Source: CAZSAT01 sp964604675
GTDB lineage: Bacteria > Myxococcota_A > UBA796 > CAJQPC01
Direction of reading: 5' to 3'
DNA: 14,774 nucleotides
Assembly (NCBI GenBank): GCA_964604675.1
Contig: CAZSAT010000158.1
Coordinates: 1-14,774, forward strand
Shown here: piece after piece, positions 8,619-14,774 of the stretch
How the letters are laid out: each line of letters starts with the position of its first letter
How positions within the stretch are numbered: position 1 is the stretch's first letter
The notes under the pieces: generated by a model
Seen by the model: the letters and a program-made list of their open reading frames with translations, nothing else
What the model was told of the DNA's origin: nothing
Database searches by the model: none
Program-made: the position numbers and the translations under genes

Positions 8619-9124
8619 CAACGACCGCCACCTGCCGACTGCACGTAGGCCGCCACCTGGCCGACCTTGTCGGCCCCGAGCACCGGCCCCCAGGCCGGCA
8701 TGCCCTTCTCGGGGACGCCGTCCATCACCGTGCGGGTGATGGAGGCGAGGTCGCTGCCGTGCAACCACTCCCCATCGACCAGGTTCGGCCCGATGCCGCC
8801 GGTCAGGTCCGCACCGTGGCAGGCCAGGCAGGTGGTCATGTAGGTCTGCTTGCCGGCGTCCACCACGTCGCTCGTGACCTCGGTCACCACCGCGTCGGCG
8901 GCGGAGACGGCCGGCCAGCGCTCGGCGGCGGCGAGCACCTCGGCGTCGTAGGCCCCGACCTGGCTCCGCTCTCCGAGGAGGTGGTAGTGCGCCAGGTAGC
9001 CCACGCCCCAGACGACACAGAAGAAGAACAGCCCGAGCCACCAGGCCGGCATCGGGTTGTCGTACTCGTCGATGCCGTCGGCCTCGTCGGCGTGGCCCAG
9101 GATGCGGTCGTTCTCGCGGCCCAT
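8618..9124 (-). CDS. ccoP: CcoP, cbb3 oxidase cytochrome c subunit with a single haem site
   Basis: 168 aa, much shorter than the usual di-haem CcoP (about 290-310 aa). N-terminal segment GIDEYDNPMPAWW and one membrane helix (about 27-46) are typical of CcoP. After a linker there is only one haem-binding motif, CLACH (99-103), with a probable Met ligand M142 (KGMPAWG). The function is electron entry into the oxidase on the periplasmic side. GAGGAGG precedes ATG 9124, which sits one base after the ccoQ stop; the longer upstream reading (to 9172) overlaps ccoQ and lacks support. The missing second c domain looks like a clean deletion, because the C-terminus is intact and ccoG follows directly. 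Confidence 0.93.
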   Translation of the reverse strand: MGRENDRILGHADEADGIDEYDNPMPAWWLGLFFFCVVWGVGYLAHYHLLGERSQVGAYDAEVLAAAERWPAVSAADAVVTEVTSDVVDAGKQTYMTTCLACHGADLTGGIGPNLVDGEWLHGSDLASITRTVMDGVPEKGMPAWGPVLGADKVGQVAAYVQSAGGGR

Positions 9125-9125
9125 C

Positions 9126-9296
9126 TCAGTCCTCCTCGAGCGGCATGCGGGCACGCCGCGCCATCTCGTCACCGGACCCCGGCCACCAGGCGTAGGCCAC
9201 CCAACCGAAGAAGCAGATCAGGAAGCCCGCGGTGACGAGGCCCATCACGAAGCCGCCGTCGGCGGTGTCGGCGGCGGCCTTGAACAGGGGGTTCAC
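9126..9296 (-). CDS. ccoQ: CcoQ-like small subunit of cbb3 oxidase
   Basis: 56 aa from GTG 9296, which overlaps the ccoO stop (GTGA). One membrane helix (about 15-37: FVMGLVTAGFLICFFGWVAYAWW) is followed by the short polar tail GSGDEMARRARMPLEED, the standard CcoQ/FixQ layout. Its place between ccoO and ccoP confirms the call. CcoQ is not catalytic; it stabilises the complex. Another start would require reading back into ccoO. Confidence 0.88.
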   Translation of the reverse strand: MNPLFKAAADTADGGFVMGLVTAGFLICFFGWVAYAWWPGSGDEMARRARMPLEED

Positions 9297-9961
9297 GACG
9301 CCCCCAGCTTCTGGAGGTAGGCGATCAGCGCCACGATCTCGTCGTCGGGCTCGGCGTCGATCCGGGCCTCGGCGAGGCGGGTGACGATGCCCCCACCCTG
9401 TTCCTCCAGCGAGCGCGACACCGCCTCGACGCTCGTGTCGTCGTAGGGCACGCCGAGCGTGGCGTGGGCGCCCACGGTGGCCGCGACGTCGGCGGCGGTG
9501 ATCTTGTCGTCGAGGAGCCACGGGTAGGGCGGCATGATGGAGCCTGGGGTCGTCGCCCTCGGGTCGGCCATGTGCTCGTAGTGCCAGGCGTCGGGGTACT
9601 TCCCACCGATCCGCGCCAGGTCCGGCCCGATGCGACGGCTGCCGAGCTGGAAGGGTCGGTCCCAGGCGACCTCGCCAGCCCGCGACCAGTCGCCGTAGCG
9701 CAGGGTCTCGGCCCGGAAGGGTCGGATCATCTGGGAGTGGCAGTTGTAGCAACCCTCCCGCACATAGATGTCTCGGCCTGCGAGCTCGAGGGCGGTGTAG
9801 GGTGCCACCGTGTCGGCCATGTCGGGCCCGGCGGCCACCGTGTACATCGGCACGATCTCGATCAGGCTCCCCAGCGCGATCCCCACGGTGACGCCCACGG
9901 CCATCAGGGCGCTGCGGTGCTCGACCAGCTTGCGATGCCAGCTCTCTTCCCCGTGGATCAT
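9293..9961 (-). CDS. ccoO: CcoO, cbb3 oxidase mono-haem cytochrome c subunit
   Basis: 222 aa, typical of CcoO. An N-terminal membrane anchor (about 18-38) is followed by YTALELAGRDIYVREGCYNCHSQ with the haem site C71-x2-C74-H75, then MIRPFRAETLRYGDWS and the conserved GPDLARIGGKYPDAWHYEHM. MPPYPWL carries a likely Met axial ligand. It passes electrons from CcoP to the CcoN haem-copper site. ATG 9961 overlaps the ccoN stop (ATGA), showing translational coupling. Confidence 0.97.
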   Translation of the reverse strand: MIHGEESWHRKLVEHRSALMAVGVTVGIALGSLIEIVPMYTVAAGPDMADTVAPYTALELAGRDIYVREGCYNCHSQMIRPFRAETLRYGDWSRAGEVAWDRPFQLGSRRIGPDLARIGGKYPDAWHYEHMADPRATTPGSIMPPYPWLLDDKITAADVAATVGAHATLGVPYDDTSVEAVSRSLEEQGGGIVTRLAEARIDAEPDDEIVALIAYLQKLGAS

Positions 9962-11370
9962 GCGACCTCCTGGTGGCGTGCGGGCAGGGGCTCACGGGCG
10001 GTCTGCCAGAGGTTCCAGCCCGCCAGCAGGGTCCCGCACAGGTACATCAGGCCGCCCAGCAGGCGCAGCCAGTAGAAGGGGATCAGCTGCAGGACCGTGT
10101 CCATGAAGTTGGGGTAGGCGAGCAAGCCGGTGTCGGGGTCGATGGCCCGCCACATCAGGCCCTGGGTGATGCCGGCCACCCACATCGCCACGATGTAGAT
10201 GACGATGCCGATGGTCGCGAGCCAGAAGTGCGCGGTGGCGGCCTTCTGGCTGTGGAGCTCTCGCCCGTACACCTGTGGAACGAGCCAGTACAGGGTGGCG
10301 AAGGCCGCCATGCCGACCCAGCCCAAGGCACCCGAGTGCACGTGCCCGATCGTCCAGTCGGTGTAGTGCGAGAGGGCGTTGACGGCTCGGATGGACATCA
10401 GCGGCCCTTCGAAGGTGCTCATGCCGTAGAAGCTGACGGCCACCACCCAGAACTTCACCACCGGGTCGGTCCGGAGCTTGTCCCAGGCGCCTCGAAGCGT
10501 GAGCAGGCCGTTCAACATGCCGCCCCAGCTCGGCGCGATGAGCGCGACCGAGAAGACCATGCCGAGGGTCTGGGCCCAGTCGGGCAGGGCCGAGTACAGC
10601 AGGTGGTGCGGGCCCGCCCAGATGTACAGGAAGACCAGGGCCCAGAAGTGCACGATGGAGAGCCGGTAGCTGTACACAGGCCGCTCCACCGACTTCGGCA
10701 GGAAGTAGTACATGATGCCGAGGATGGGCGTGGTGAGCAGGAACCCGACGGCGTTGTGGCCGTACCACCACTGCACCAGGGCGTCGGTCATGCCCGAGAA
10801 GACCGGGTAGCTGCGCGTGAGGGTGGCCGGCAGGGCCAGGCTGTTGGTCACGTGGAGCACGGTGATGGTGATGACCATCGACATGTAGAACCACACCGCC
10901 ACGTAGAGGTGCTTCACGCGTCGGCGCCAGATCGCGCCGAAGAAGTTCACGGCGAAGGCGACCCACACCAGCGCGATGGCGACGTCGATGGGCCAGATCA
11001 GCTCGGCGTATTCCTTGCCCTGGGTCAGCCCGAGCGGCAACGTGATCGCGGCCGAGACGATGATGGCCTGCCAGCCCCAGAAGTGCACCTTCGAGAGCAG
11101 CGGGCTGAACATGGGGGTCTTCAGCAACCGCGGCAGGCTGTAGTAGATGGCCGCGAAGATGAAGTTGCCGGTGAAGGCGAAGATGACCGCGTTGGTGTGG
11201 AGGGGACGCAGGCGACCGAAGGTGGTCCACGGCAGGCCGAGGTTCGCGGGCCACCAGGCCAGCTGCAGGGCGAGCACGACGCCTACGAGCATGCCCACGG
11301 CGCCCCAGAGCACGGTCGCGCCGATGAAGCGTTTGACGGTGGCGTCGTCGTAGCGCTCGCCTGTGCTCAT
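9958..11370 (-). CDS. ccoN: CcoN, cbb3-type cytochrome c oxidase catalytic subunit I
   Basis: 470 aa polytopic haem-copper oxidase subunit that reduces O2 to water and pumps protons, with the high O2 affinity typical of the C family. Ligand residues are all present: H58 (RPLHTNAV), H205 in WWYGHNAVGF, the CuB pair H255/H256 (AGPHHLLYS), and H343/H345 (IGHVHSGALGW) for haem b3 and b. The C-family residues SALPDW and FEGPLMSIRAVN are also seen. AGGAG about five bases before ATG 11370 supports the start. A sigma-54 promoter lies at 11401-11417. It is followed without gaps by ccoO, Q, P, G and H. Confidence 0.98.
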   Translation of the reverse strand: MSTGERYDDATVKRFIGATVLWGAVGMLVGVVLALQLAWWPANLGLPWTTFGRLRPLHTNAVIFAFTGNFIFAAIYYSLPRLLKTPMFSPLLSKVHFWGWQAIIVSAAITLPLGLTQGKEYAELIWPIDVAIALVWVAFAVNFFGAIWRRRVKHLYVAVWFYMSMVITITVLHVTNSLALPATLTRSYPVFSGMTDALVQWWYGHNAVGFLLTTPILGIMYYFLPKSVERPVYSYRLSIVHFWALVFLYIWAGPHHLLYSALPDWAQTLGMVFSVALIAPSWGGMLNGLLTLRGAWDKLRTDPVVKFWVVAVSFYGMSTFEGPLMSIRAVNALSHYTDWTIGHVHSGALGWVGMAAFATLYWLVPQVYGRELHSQKAATAHFWLATIGIVIYIVAMWVAGITQGLMWRAIDPDTGLLAYPNFMDTVLQLIPFYWLRLLGGLMYLCGTLLAGWNLWQTAREPLPARHQEVA

Positions 11371-11387
11371 GGGGGCTCCTGGAGGGG

Positions 11388-12125
11388 TCACGTCGTCCTT
11401 CGCAAGTTGCGTGCCAGCGATCCGTGTGGGTTCCGGGCTGCGTCCAGGCGCAAGTGGGCCTTTTGGCCCAGCGGTTGTGTGGGATCCGACACAGAGTGGG
11501 TGTGACAAGGCTCGCCTCCCGTGTCGGCCGGCGCACCTCGCCAGGCGAGCGCCACCAGGCCCAGCGCGAGCACGGCGAGGGACACCATCCTGCGGGTGCC
11601 GCGACCGGCAGAGGCCACCCTGCCGAGCAGGTCCGCGGCGACCGACAGCGCCGGGCTGGTGCCGAGACCAAAGACGACCATGGCCGCGCCGCCCAAGGCG
11701 GGACGCTCCGCGCCCAGCGCCAGGGAGAGCGCGGCGAGGGTCATCCCACAGGGGAGCAGGCCGGTCACGAGGCCGAAGCCGTAGCGGGCGAGCAGGCCCG
11801 GGCTGCGGGCCAGCCGAACGGCCACCGAGGTCACACCGGGCGCCGCACGGAGCGGCACGTGGAACCAGCCGCCCAGGGTGGTGGCGAAGGCGAGCAGGCC
11901 GACGGCCGCAAGCGCCTGCGGCAGCCACGTGGGGCCCGGCAAGCCGCCTCCGAGCCAGCCGAGCGCTGCCCCGGCCACCGCGTACGTGGTCCACCGACCC
12001 GCGTGCCACGCCAGGCCGTGGAGCGGGCCACGGGCCCCGGCGGCGACCGCGAAGCCGCCGCACATGCCGACGCAGTGCAGCGACCCGGCGACACCCATCC
12101 ACAACGCGGCCAGCAGGAGCTCCAT
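11388..12125 (-). CDS. TauE/SafE- or DsbD_2-like membrane protein associated with cbb3 maturation
   Basis: 245 aa, about six membrane helices. The N-terminus MELLLAALWMGVAGSLHCVG with H17, C18 and C22 (HCVGMCGGF), and later TGLLPCGM, define the family found beside ccoI/ccoS in many cbb3 clusters. The conserved Cys and His suggest handling of copper or thiols across the membrane, but the exact function is unproven. ATG 12125 is the family-typical start; no ribosome-binding site precedes it. The last about 40 residues (from GGEPCHTHSV) are hydrophilic and look unconserved, and the ccoN sigma-54 promoter lies within this part. The stop is 17 bp before ccoN, so read-through into the cco operon is likely. 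A late frameshift that lengthened the tail is possible. Confidence 0.85.
   Translation of the reverse strand: MELLLAALWMGVAGSLHCVGMCGGFAVAAGARGPLHGLAWHAGRWTTYAVAGAALGWLGGGLPGPTWLPQALAAVGLLAFATTLGGWFHVPLRAAPGVTSVAVRLARSPGLLARYGFGLVTGLLPCGMTLAALSLALGAERPALGGAAMVVFGLGTSPALSVAADLLGRVASAGRGTRRMVSLAVLALGLVALAWRGAPADTGGEPCHTHSVSDPTQPLGQKAHLRLDAARNPHGSLARNLRRTT
11401..11417 (-). promoter_or_regulatory. Sigma-54 promoter of the ccoNOQPGH operon
   Basis: The minus strand reads CTGGCACGCAACTTGCG: TGGCACG and TTGC in exact sigma-54 spacing, with mismatches only at the R and W positions. The predicted transcript start is near 11390, 20 bp before ATG 11370, with AGGAG between. The site lies inside the 3' end of the upstream TauE/DsbD_2-like gene. 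Confidence 0.8.
11455..11470. repeat. Perfect inverted repeat TGGGCC-TTTT-GGCCCA
   Basis: Six-bp perfect arms around TTTT, centred about 72 bp upstream of the predicted ccoN start. It could be a second activator or IHF-region site, or a hairpin that attenuates read-through from the upstream gene. There is no run of T after the arm on either strand, so a classic terminator is unlikely. Confidence 0.35.
11476..11493. promoter_or_regulatory. Candidate activator (UAS) palindrome upstream of the ccoN sigma-54 promoter
   Basis: TGTGT-n-GGATCC-n-ACACA is an 18-bp palindrome with only one mismatched base pair. Its centre is about 95 bp upstream of the predicted ccoN transcript start, the usual distance for a sigma-54 activator site. 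It lies inside the TauE/DsbD_2-like reading frame. That the NtrC-type regulator of this window binds it is inference; no second copy was found at the other promoters. Confidence 0.4.
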
Positions 12126-12137
12126 GCGCGGTCGTGT

Positions 12138-12154
12138 TTCAAGACCCGTGCCAG
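12138..12154 (-). promoter_or_regulatory. Candidate sigma-54 promoter of the TauE/DsbD_2-like gene
   Basis: The minus strand reads CTGGCACGGGTCTTGAA. The -24 part is perfect, but the -12 part is TTGA instead of TTGC. The predicted start near 12127 leaves only about two bases before ATG 12125, which lacks a ribosome-binding site, so the mRNA would be nearly leaderless. Weak to moderate support. Confidence 0.4.
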
Positions 12155-12171
12155 TCGGCCCGCGGCTTGCA
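12155..12171 (+). promoter_or_regulatory. Candidate sigma-54 promoter of ccoIS
   Basis: TCGGCCCGCGGCTTGCA has a perfect -12 box (TTGCA) and GG at the right distance, but CGGCCCG instead of TGGCACG at -24. The predicted start near 12182 is two bases before ATG 12184; a GTG at 12196 would leave a longer leader. It is back-to-back with the candidate at 12138-12154, the same layout as at 1726-1771. Confidence 0.35.
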
Positions 12172-12183
12172 GGACGAGGACCC

Positions 12184-14439
12184 ATGCAGCTCGCCGTGAA
12201 CAGGACCCGATGCGCCCACTGCGGGCTGCCGGTCGAAGCGACCGGGGCGGACCCGGTGTACTGCTGTGCGGGCTGCGAGGGGGCTGCGGCCATCGTGCAC
12301 GCAGCCGGGCTGGAGGCCTGGTACACGCGACGGACCGCGACGCCCGACCGACCGGCTCCAGCCGATGTGGACTGGAGCGCCGTGCCCGTGGTGGATCAGG
12401 GCGGCACCTGCGAGGCGCGCCTGGTGATCGGCGGGCTGCGCTGTGGGGCGTGTGCCTGGCTCAACGAGAAGGCGCTCGCGGACCTGGACGGCGTGGTCTC
12501 GGCGCACGTCAGCCACGCGAGCGGGCGTGCCCTGGTGCGCTGGGACCCCTCGCGCACCGACCTGCCGTCGATCGGCGAGAGGGTTGCGGCCCTCGGCTAC
12601 CGGCCACGCGCCGATCTGGGCGCAGACCCGCCGGACCGCGGCCTGCTGCTGCGGCTCGGCGTGGCCTGCTTCGCCGCCATGAACGGGATGATGGTGGCCG
12701 CGCCGGTCTACCTGGGCTGGGCGCTGGGCATGAGCGAGCCCTACCAGGTCCTCTTTCGCTGGGCTGCGCTGGTGCTCGCCACGCCCGTGGCCCTCTGGTG
12801 TGCCGAGCCGTTCTACGTGGGGGCCGTAGCGAGCCTTCGGCGCGGGCTGCTCCACGTCGACCTGCCCGTGAGCCTGGCGGTGGTGGTGCTCTACGCGCAC
12901 GGGGTCTGGGCGACATTCTCGGGTCACGACGGATACCTCGACTCCCTGGGCATGCTGGTGGCGCTGCTGTTGGCCGGTCGGGTGCTCGAACAGCGCGGTC
13001 GGGAGCGCGCAGCAGAGGCCGTGCGGCTGCTCGCGAACCAGGGGCCGAAGAACGCCGTGCGGGTCCTGCCTGGCGGAATCGAGCGCGTGTCGGTCGAAGA
13101 CCTGGACCTCGGAGACCGGGTGGAGGTGGGCGCGGGCGGCGAGATCCCCGTGGACGGAAGCGTGGTCCGGGGGCGTGCTCTGGTGGCGATGGCCCTGCTG
13201 ACGGGCGAGTCGGAACCGCGACCGGTCGGGGTCGGCGAGCGCGTCGTGGCGGGCGCCGTGCTGGAACAGGGCCACCTGGTGATCGAGGTGGAGGCCCGCA
13301 GTGGGGAGCGCCTGCTCGAGCGTGTGGGCGCGCAGGTCCTGGCGGCGGTCGAGCGACCGCGTTCACCGGGGGCCGCCGACCGACTCCCGCCCTGGTTCAC
13401 TGCGAGCACGCTCCTGATCGCGGGAGGCACCTGCTTCGCCTGGCGGGGCGACAGCCTGCAGGCCCTCGAGGCCACGGTGGCTGTGCTGGTGGTCGCGTGC
13501 CCCTGCGCCCTGGCGCTGGCCGAGCCCCTGGCGACCGCGGCCGGTCTGCGCGCTGCGGCGCGGCGCGGCCTGCTCCTGCGCGACGGCCAGGCGCTCCAGC
13601 GCCTCGCCGAGGTGGACCGGGTGGCCCTGGACAAGACCGGCACGCTCACCGGCGGGCGCCTCGAGGTGGTCGAGGCCAGCGACGAGACGCTGGCCCTGGC
13701 CGCGGCGGTCGAGCGCGCGAGCGTGCACCCCGTCGGCCGCGCCATCGTCGACGCCTGCGTGGAGCGTGGCTTGCCCGTGCGGCTCGCAGCCGACATTCGC
13801 GAAGAGGCCCACGTGGGGATCACTGGAAGGCTGGACGGACGGTGGGTGCGGGTACGGGGTGCAGGCGCAGGCCGCGTCGAGGTGGTCGGCCACGGGGAGG
13901 TGGTGCTGCGCGACCGCCTGCGCCCTGGCGTCGGGACGCTCGTGCAGTCGCTCGGCCTCCCGGTCGTGCTGATCACGGGCGACGCCCCCGAGGTCGCGGA
14001 GCGGATCGGGCGGGAGGCGGGCGTGTCGCAGGTCCTGGCGGGGCTCGATCCCGAGGCGAAGCGGCGCTTCGTCGAGGCCCACCCCCGCACCCTCTTCGTG
14101 GGCGACGGCCTGAACGACGGCCCCGCGCTCGCCGCGGCCCACGTGGGCCTCGCCATGGAGGAAGGCGCCGCCACGAGCCTGGTGGCCGCGGACGGCGCGG
14201 TGCTCGGAAACGGACTGGCGCCCGTCCTGGCCGGACTGCGGGTAGGGCGGGCGACCGCCCGCACCGTGCGGAGGAACCTGGTGCGCTCCGTCGCGTACAA
14301 CGTGGTCGCCGTGGCGGCAGCGGCGCTCGGCTTCGTGGACCCCCTGGTGGCCGCGCTGTTGATGCCGCTCTCGAGCGGTCTCGTGCTCGCGAGCGCCGCG
14401 GGCCTGGAAGCTCGTGTGGCGCGCCTGGAGGGCGCGTGA
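12184..14439 (+). CDS. ccoI: CcoI, copper-transporting P1B-type ATPase for cbb3 assembly
   Basis: 751 aa. An N-terminal Cys-rich metal domain (C10/C13, C27/C28/C31: CAHCG, YCCAGC), typical of CcoI/FixI, is followed by an HMA domain with GLRCGACAW (C87, C90). Membrane helices surround the ion motif CPC (439-441, VACPCALALAEP). Phosphorylation motif DKTGT starts at D483, the HP dipeptide is in ASVHPVG, and the hinge GDGLNDGPAL is at about 640. It moves Cu(I) outward for insertion into the CcoN CuB centre. AGGA at 12171-12174, nine bases before ATG 12184, supports the start, but GTG 12196 is possible. It is divergent from the cco operon and translationally coupled to ccoS (GTGA). Confidence 0.96.
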   Translation: MQLAVNRTRCAHCGLPVEATGADPVYCCAGCEGAAAIVHAAGLEAWYTRRTATPDRPAPADVDWSAVPVVDQGGTCEARLVIGGLRCGACAWLNEKALADLDGVVSAHVSHASGRALVRWDPSRTDLPSIGERVAALGYRPRADLGADPPDRGLLLRLGVACFAAMNGMMVAAPVYLGWALGMSEPYQVLFRWAALVLATPVALWCAEPFYVGAVASLRRGLLHVDLPVSLAVVVLYAHGVWATFSGHDGYLDSLGMLVALLLAGRVLEQRGRERAAEAVRLLANQGPKNAVRVLPGGIERVSVEDLDLGDRVEVGAGGEIPVDGSVVRGRALVAMALLTGESEPRPVGVGERVVAGAVLEQGHLVIEVEARSGERLLERVGAQVLAAVERPRSPGAADRLPPWFTASTLLIAGGTCFAWRGDSLQALEATVAVLVVACPCALALAEPLATAAGLRAAARRGLLLRDGQALQRLAEVDRVALDKTGTLTGGRLEVVEASDETLALAAAVERASVHPVGRAIVDACVERGLPVRLAADIREEAHVGITGRLDGRWVRVRGAGAGRVEVVGHGEVVLRDRLRPGVGTLVQSLGLPVVLITGDAPEVAERIGREAGVSQVLAGLDPEAKRRFVEAHPRTLFVGDGLNDGPALAAAHVGLAMEEGAATSLVAADGAVLGNGLAPVLAGLRVGRATARTVRRNLVRSVAYNVVAVAAAALGFVDPLVAALLMPLSSGLVLASAAGLEARVARLEGA

Positions 14440-14573
14440 ACGCGGTCTTCCTGCTCCTGCCGCTGGCGATGGCCCTCGGCGCGATCTTCGCGGGCCTGTT
14501 CCTGCTGGCGGTGAACGACGGCCAGATGGACGACCTCGACGACCCGGCGGAGCGGGTCTTGTTCGACGACTAG
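14436..14573 (+). CDS. ccoS: CcoS, cbb3 oxidase maturation protein
   Basis: 45 aa from GTG 14436, overlapping the ccoI stop by GTGA. One membrane helix (about 4-26: VFLLLPLAMALGAIFAGLFLLAV) is followed by the family signature DDLDDPAERVLFDD. CcoS is needed for insertion of haem b and CuB into CcoN. Length and position after ccoI are typical. Its TAG stop is the first codon of the palindromic element that follows. Confidence 0.94.
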   Translation: MNAVFLLLPLAMALGAIFAGLFLLAVNDGQMDDLDDPAERVLFDD

Positions 14574-14575
14574 TT

Positions 14576-14602
14576 GAGCGGTTCGTTAGTAACGAACCGC
14601 TC
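14576..14602 (+). terminator. Perfect 12-bp stem hairpin just after ccoS
   Basis: GAGCGGTTCGTT-agt-AACGAACCGCTC: a perfect 12-bp stem with a 3-nt loop, starting three bases after the ccoS stop. No T-run follows, so it is either a Rho-assisted or bidirectional end signal or an mRNA-stabilising hairpin. It is also part of the inverted-end element. Confidence 0.5.
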
Positions 14603-14658
14603 CCGCGCGCACGGCGCGCGGCGGCCGAAGGCCGGGGGGAGCGCGCCCAGCGCGCGGT

Positions 14659-14676
14659 GCGGGGGCTGGCCCCCGC
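14659..14676. repeat. Perfect 8-bp GC hairpin
   Basis: GCGGGGGC-tg-GCCCCCGC, a very stable stem within the hairpin-rich element. It is one of several adjacent inverted repeats (for example CGCGCG/CGCGCG and CGGCC-gaa-GGCCG just upstream). Likely structural, adding to transcript termination or to the mobile-element fold. Confidence 0.55.
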
Positions 14677-14774
14677 AGGAGACAGTAGTTGAAAGGGCTC
14701 GTTACCTACGGGCCCGTCAACTAGCTCTCATAGGGTGTCAAGCGGCAACTGATGGGAGGAGAGGGAACCTCTCT

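Larger units (their letters stand above)
14570..14724. repeat. 155-bp MITE-like element with inverted ends and internal hairpins
   Basis: The ends are inverted: CTAGTTGA at 14570-14577 and TCAACTAG at 14717-14724. Both ends also share TAACGA exactly 12 bases inside, as CTAGTTGA-N12-TAACGA read inward, and each end can fold on itself. The interior (14603-14685) is a chain of GC-rich inverted repeats, including the hairpin at 14659-14676. A third copy of TAGTTGA stands at 14686-14692. No coding frame is convincing and no clear target-site duplication is seen. It may be a non-autonomous mobile or REP-like element that also serves as terminator for ccoIS. Confidence 0.5.

Noticed and set aside
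11424..14573. Very long open frame (about 1,050 codons) on the plus strand across ccoI
   Set aside because: It is an out-of-frame shadow caused by GC bias: low-complexity Arg/Gly/Ala translation with no domain. The ccoI frame is clear in the same region, and only the last codons coincide with ccoS.
14414..14692. 92-codon frame running from ccoI/ccoS into the hairpin region
   Set aside because: Arg/Ala-rich translation of palindromic DNA in a frame overlapping both ccoI and ccoS; no ribosome-binding site or family.
14735..14745. GTGTCAAGCGG also occurs at 1772-1782
   Set aside because: An 11-base match without a shared context; no symmetry and no third full copy, so treated as chance.

Overview
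The window is a GC-rich bacterial chromosome segment with strongly G/C-biased third codon positions. Gene content and style suggest a deltaproteobacterium or Myxococcota-like organism, but this is inference because no taxonomic marker is present. Nearly the whole window serves low-oxygen respiration and its control.

Layout, left to right. (1) 1-1699, minus strand: a 47-aa single-pass membrane protein, a secreted di-haem cytochrome c, and the N-terminal part of a Tat-exported molybdopterin nitrate reductase (NapA/NarB-type) that runs off the left edge. (2) 1726-1771: two back-to-back sigma-54 promoters. One faces left into that operon. The other, a perfect consensus match, faces right into a CBS-pair protein (1801-2313) and an unrecognised 110-aa protein (2323-2655). 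(3) 2656-3133: no intact gene, but a probable frameshifted remnant. (4) 3134-3583, minus: an ElaA-like GNAT acetyltransferase. (5) 3637-5136, plus: a histidine kinase with an N-terminal globin (haem) sensor domain. It is tail-to-tail with, and overlaps, a sigma-54-dependent response regulator (5078-6442, minus). (6) 6470-12125, minus: one tightly coupled operon reading DsbD_2/TauE-type membrane protein, ccoN, ccoO, ccoQ, ccoP, ccoG, a truncated ccoH, a Crp/Fnr-type regulator, and then the response regulator. (7) 12184-14573, plus: divergent ccoI and ccoS. (8) 14570-14724: a 155-bp hairpin-rich element with inverted ends, followed by about 50 bp of unassigned sequence.

Working model (inference): the globin kinase senses O2 (or NO/CO) through haem and controls the NtrC-type regulator. 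That regulator activates sigma-54 promoters in front of ccoN (inside the 3' end of the upstream gene), the CBS gene and the cytochrome/nitrate reductase operon, with weaker candidates in front of ccoI and the TauE-type gene. The regulator is itself the last gene of the cco operon, which would give a positive feedback loop. This differs from the FixLJ/FixK and Fnr/Anr schemes usually described for cbb3 oxidases, and no good Fnr box is visible. The oxidase is also unusual: CcoP has one haem-c site instead of two, and CcoH is cut down to 48 residues.
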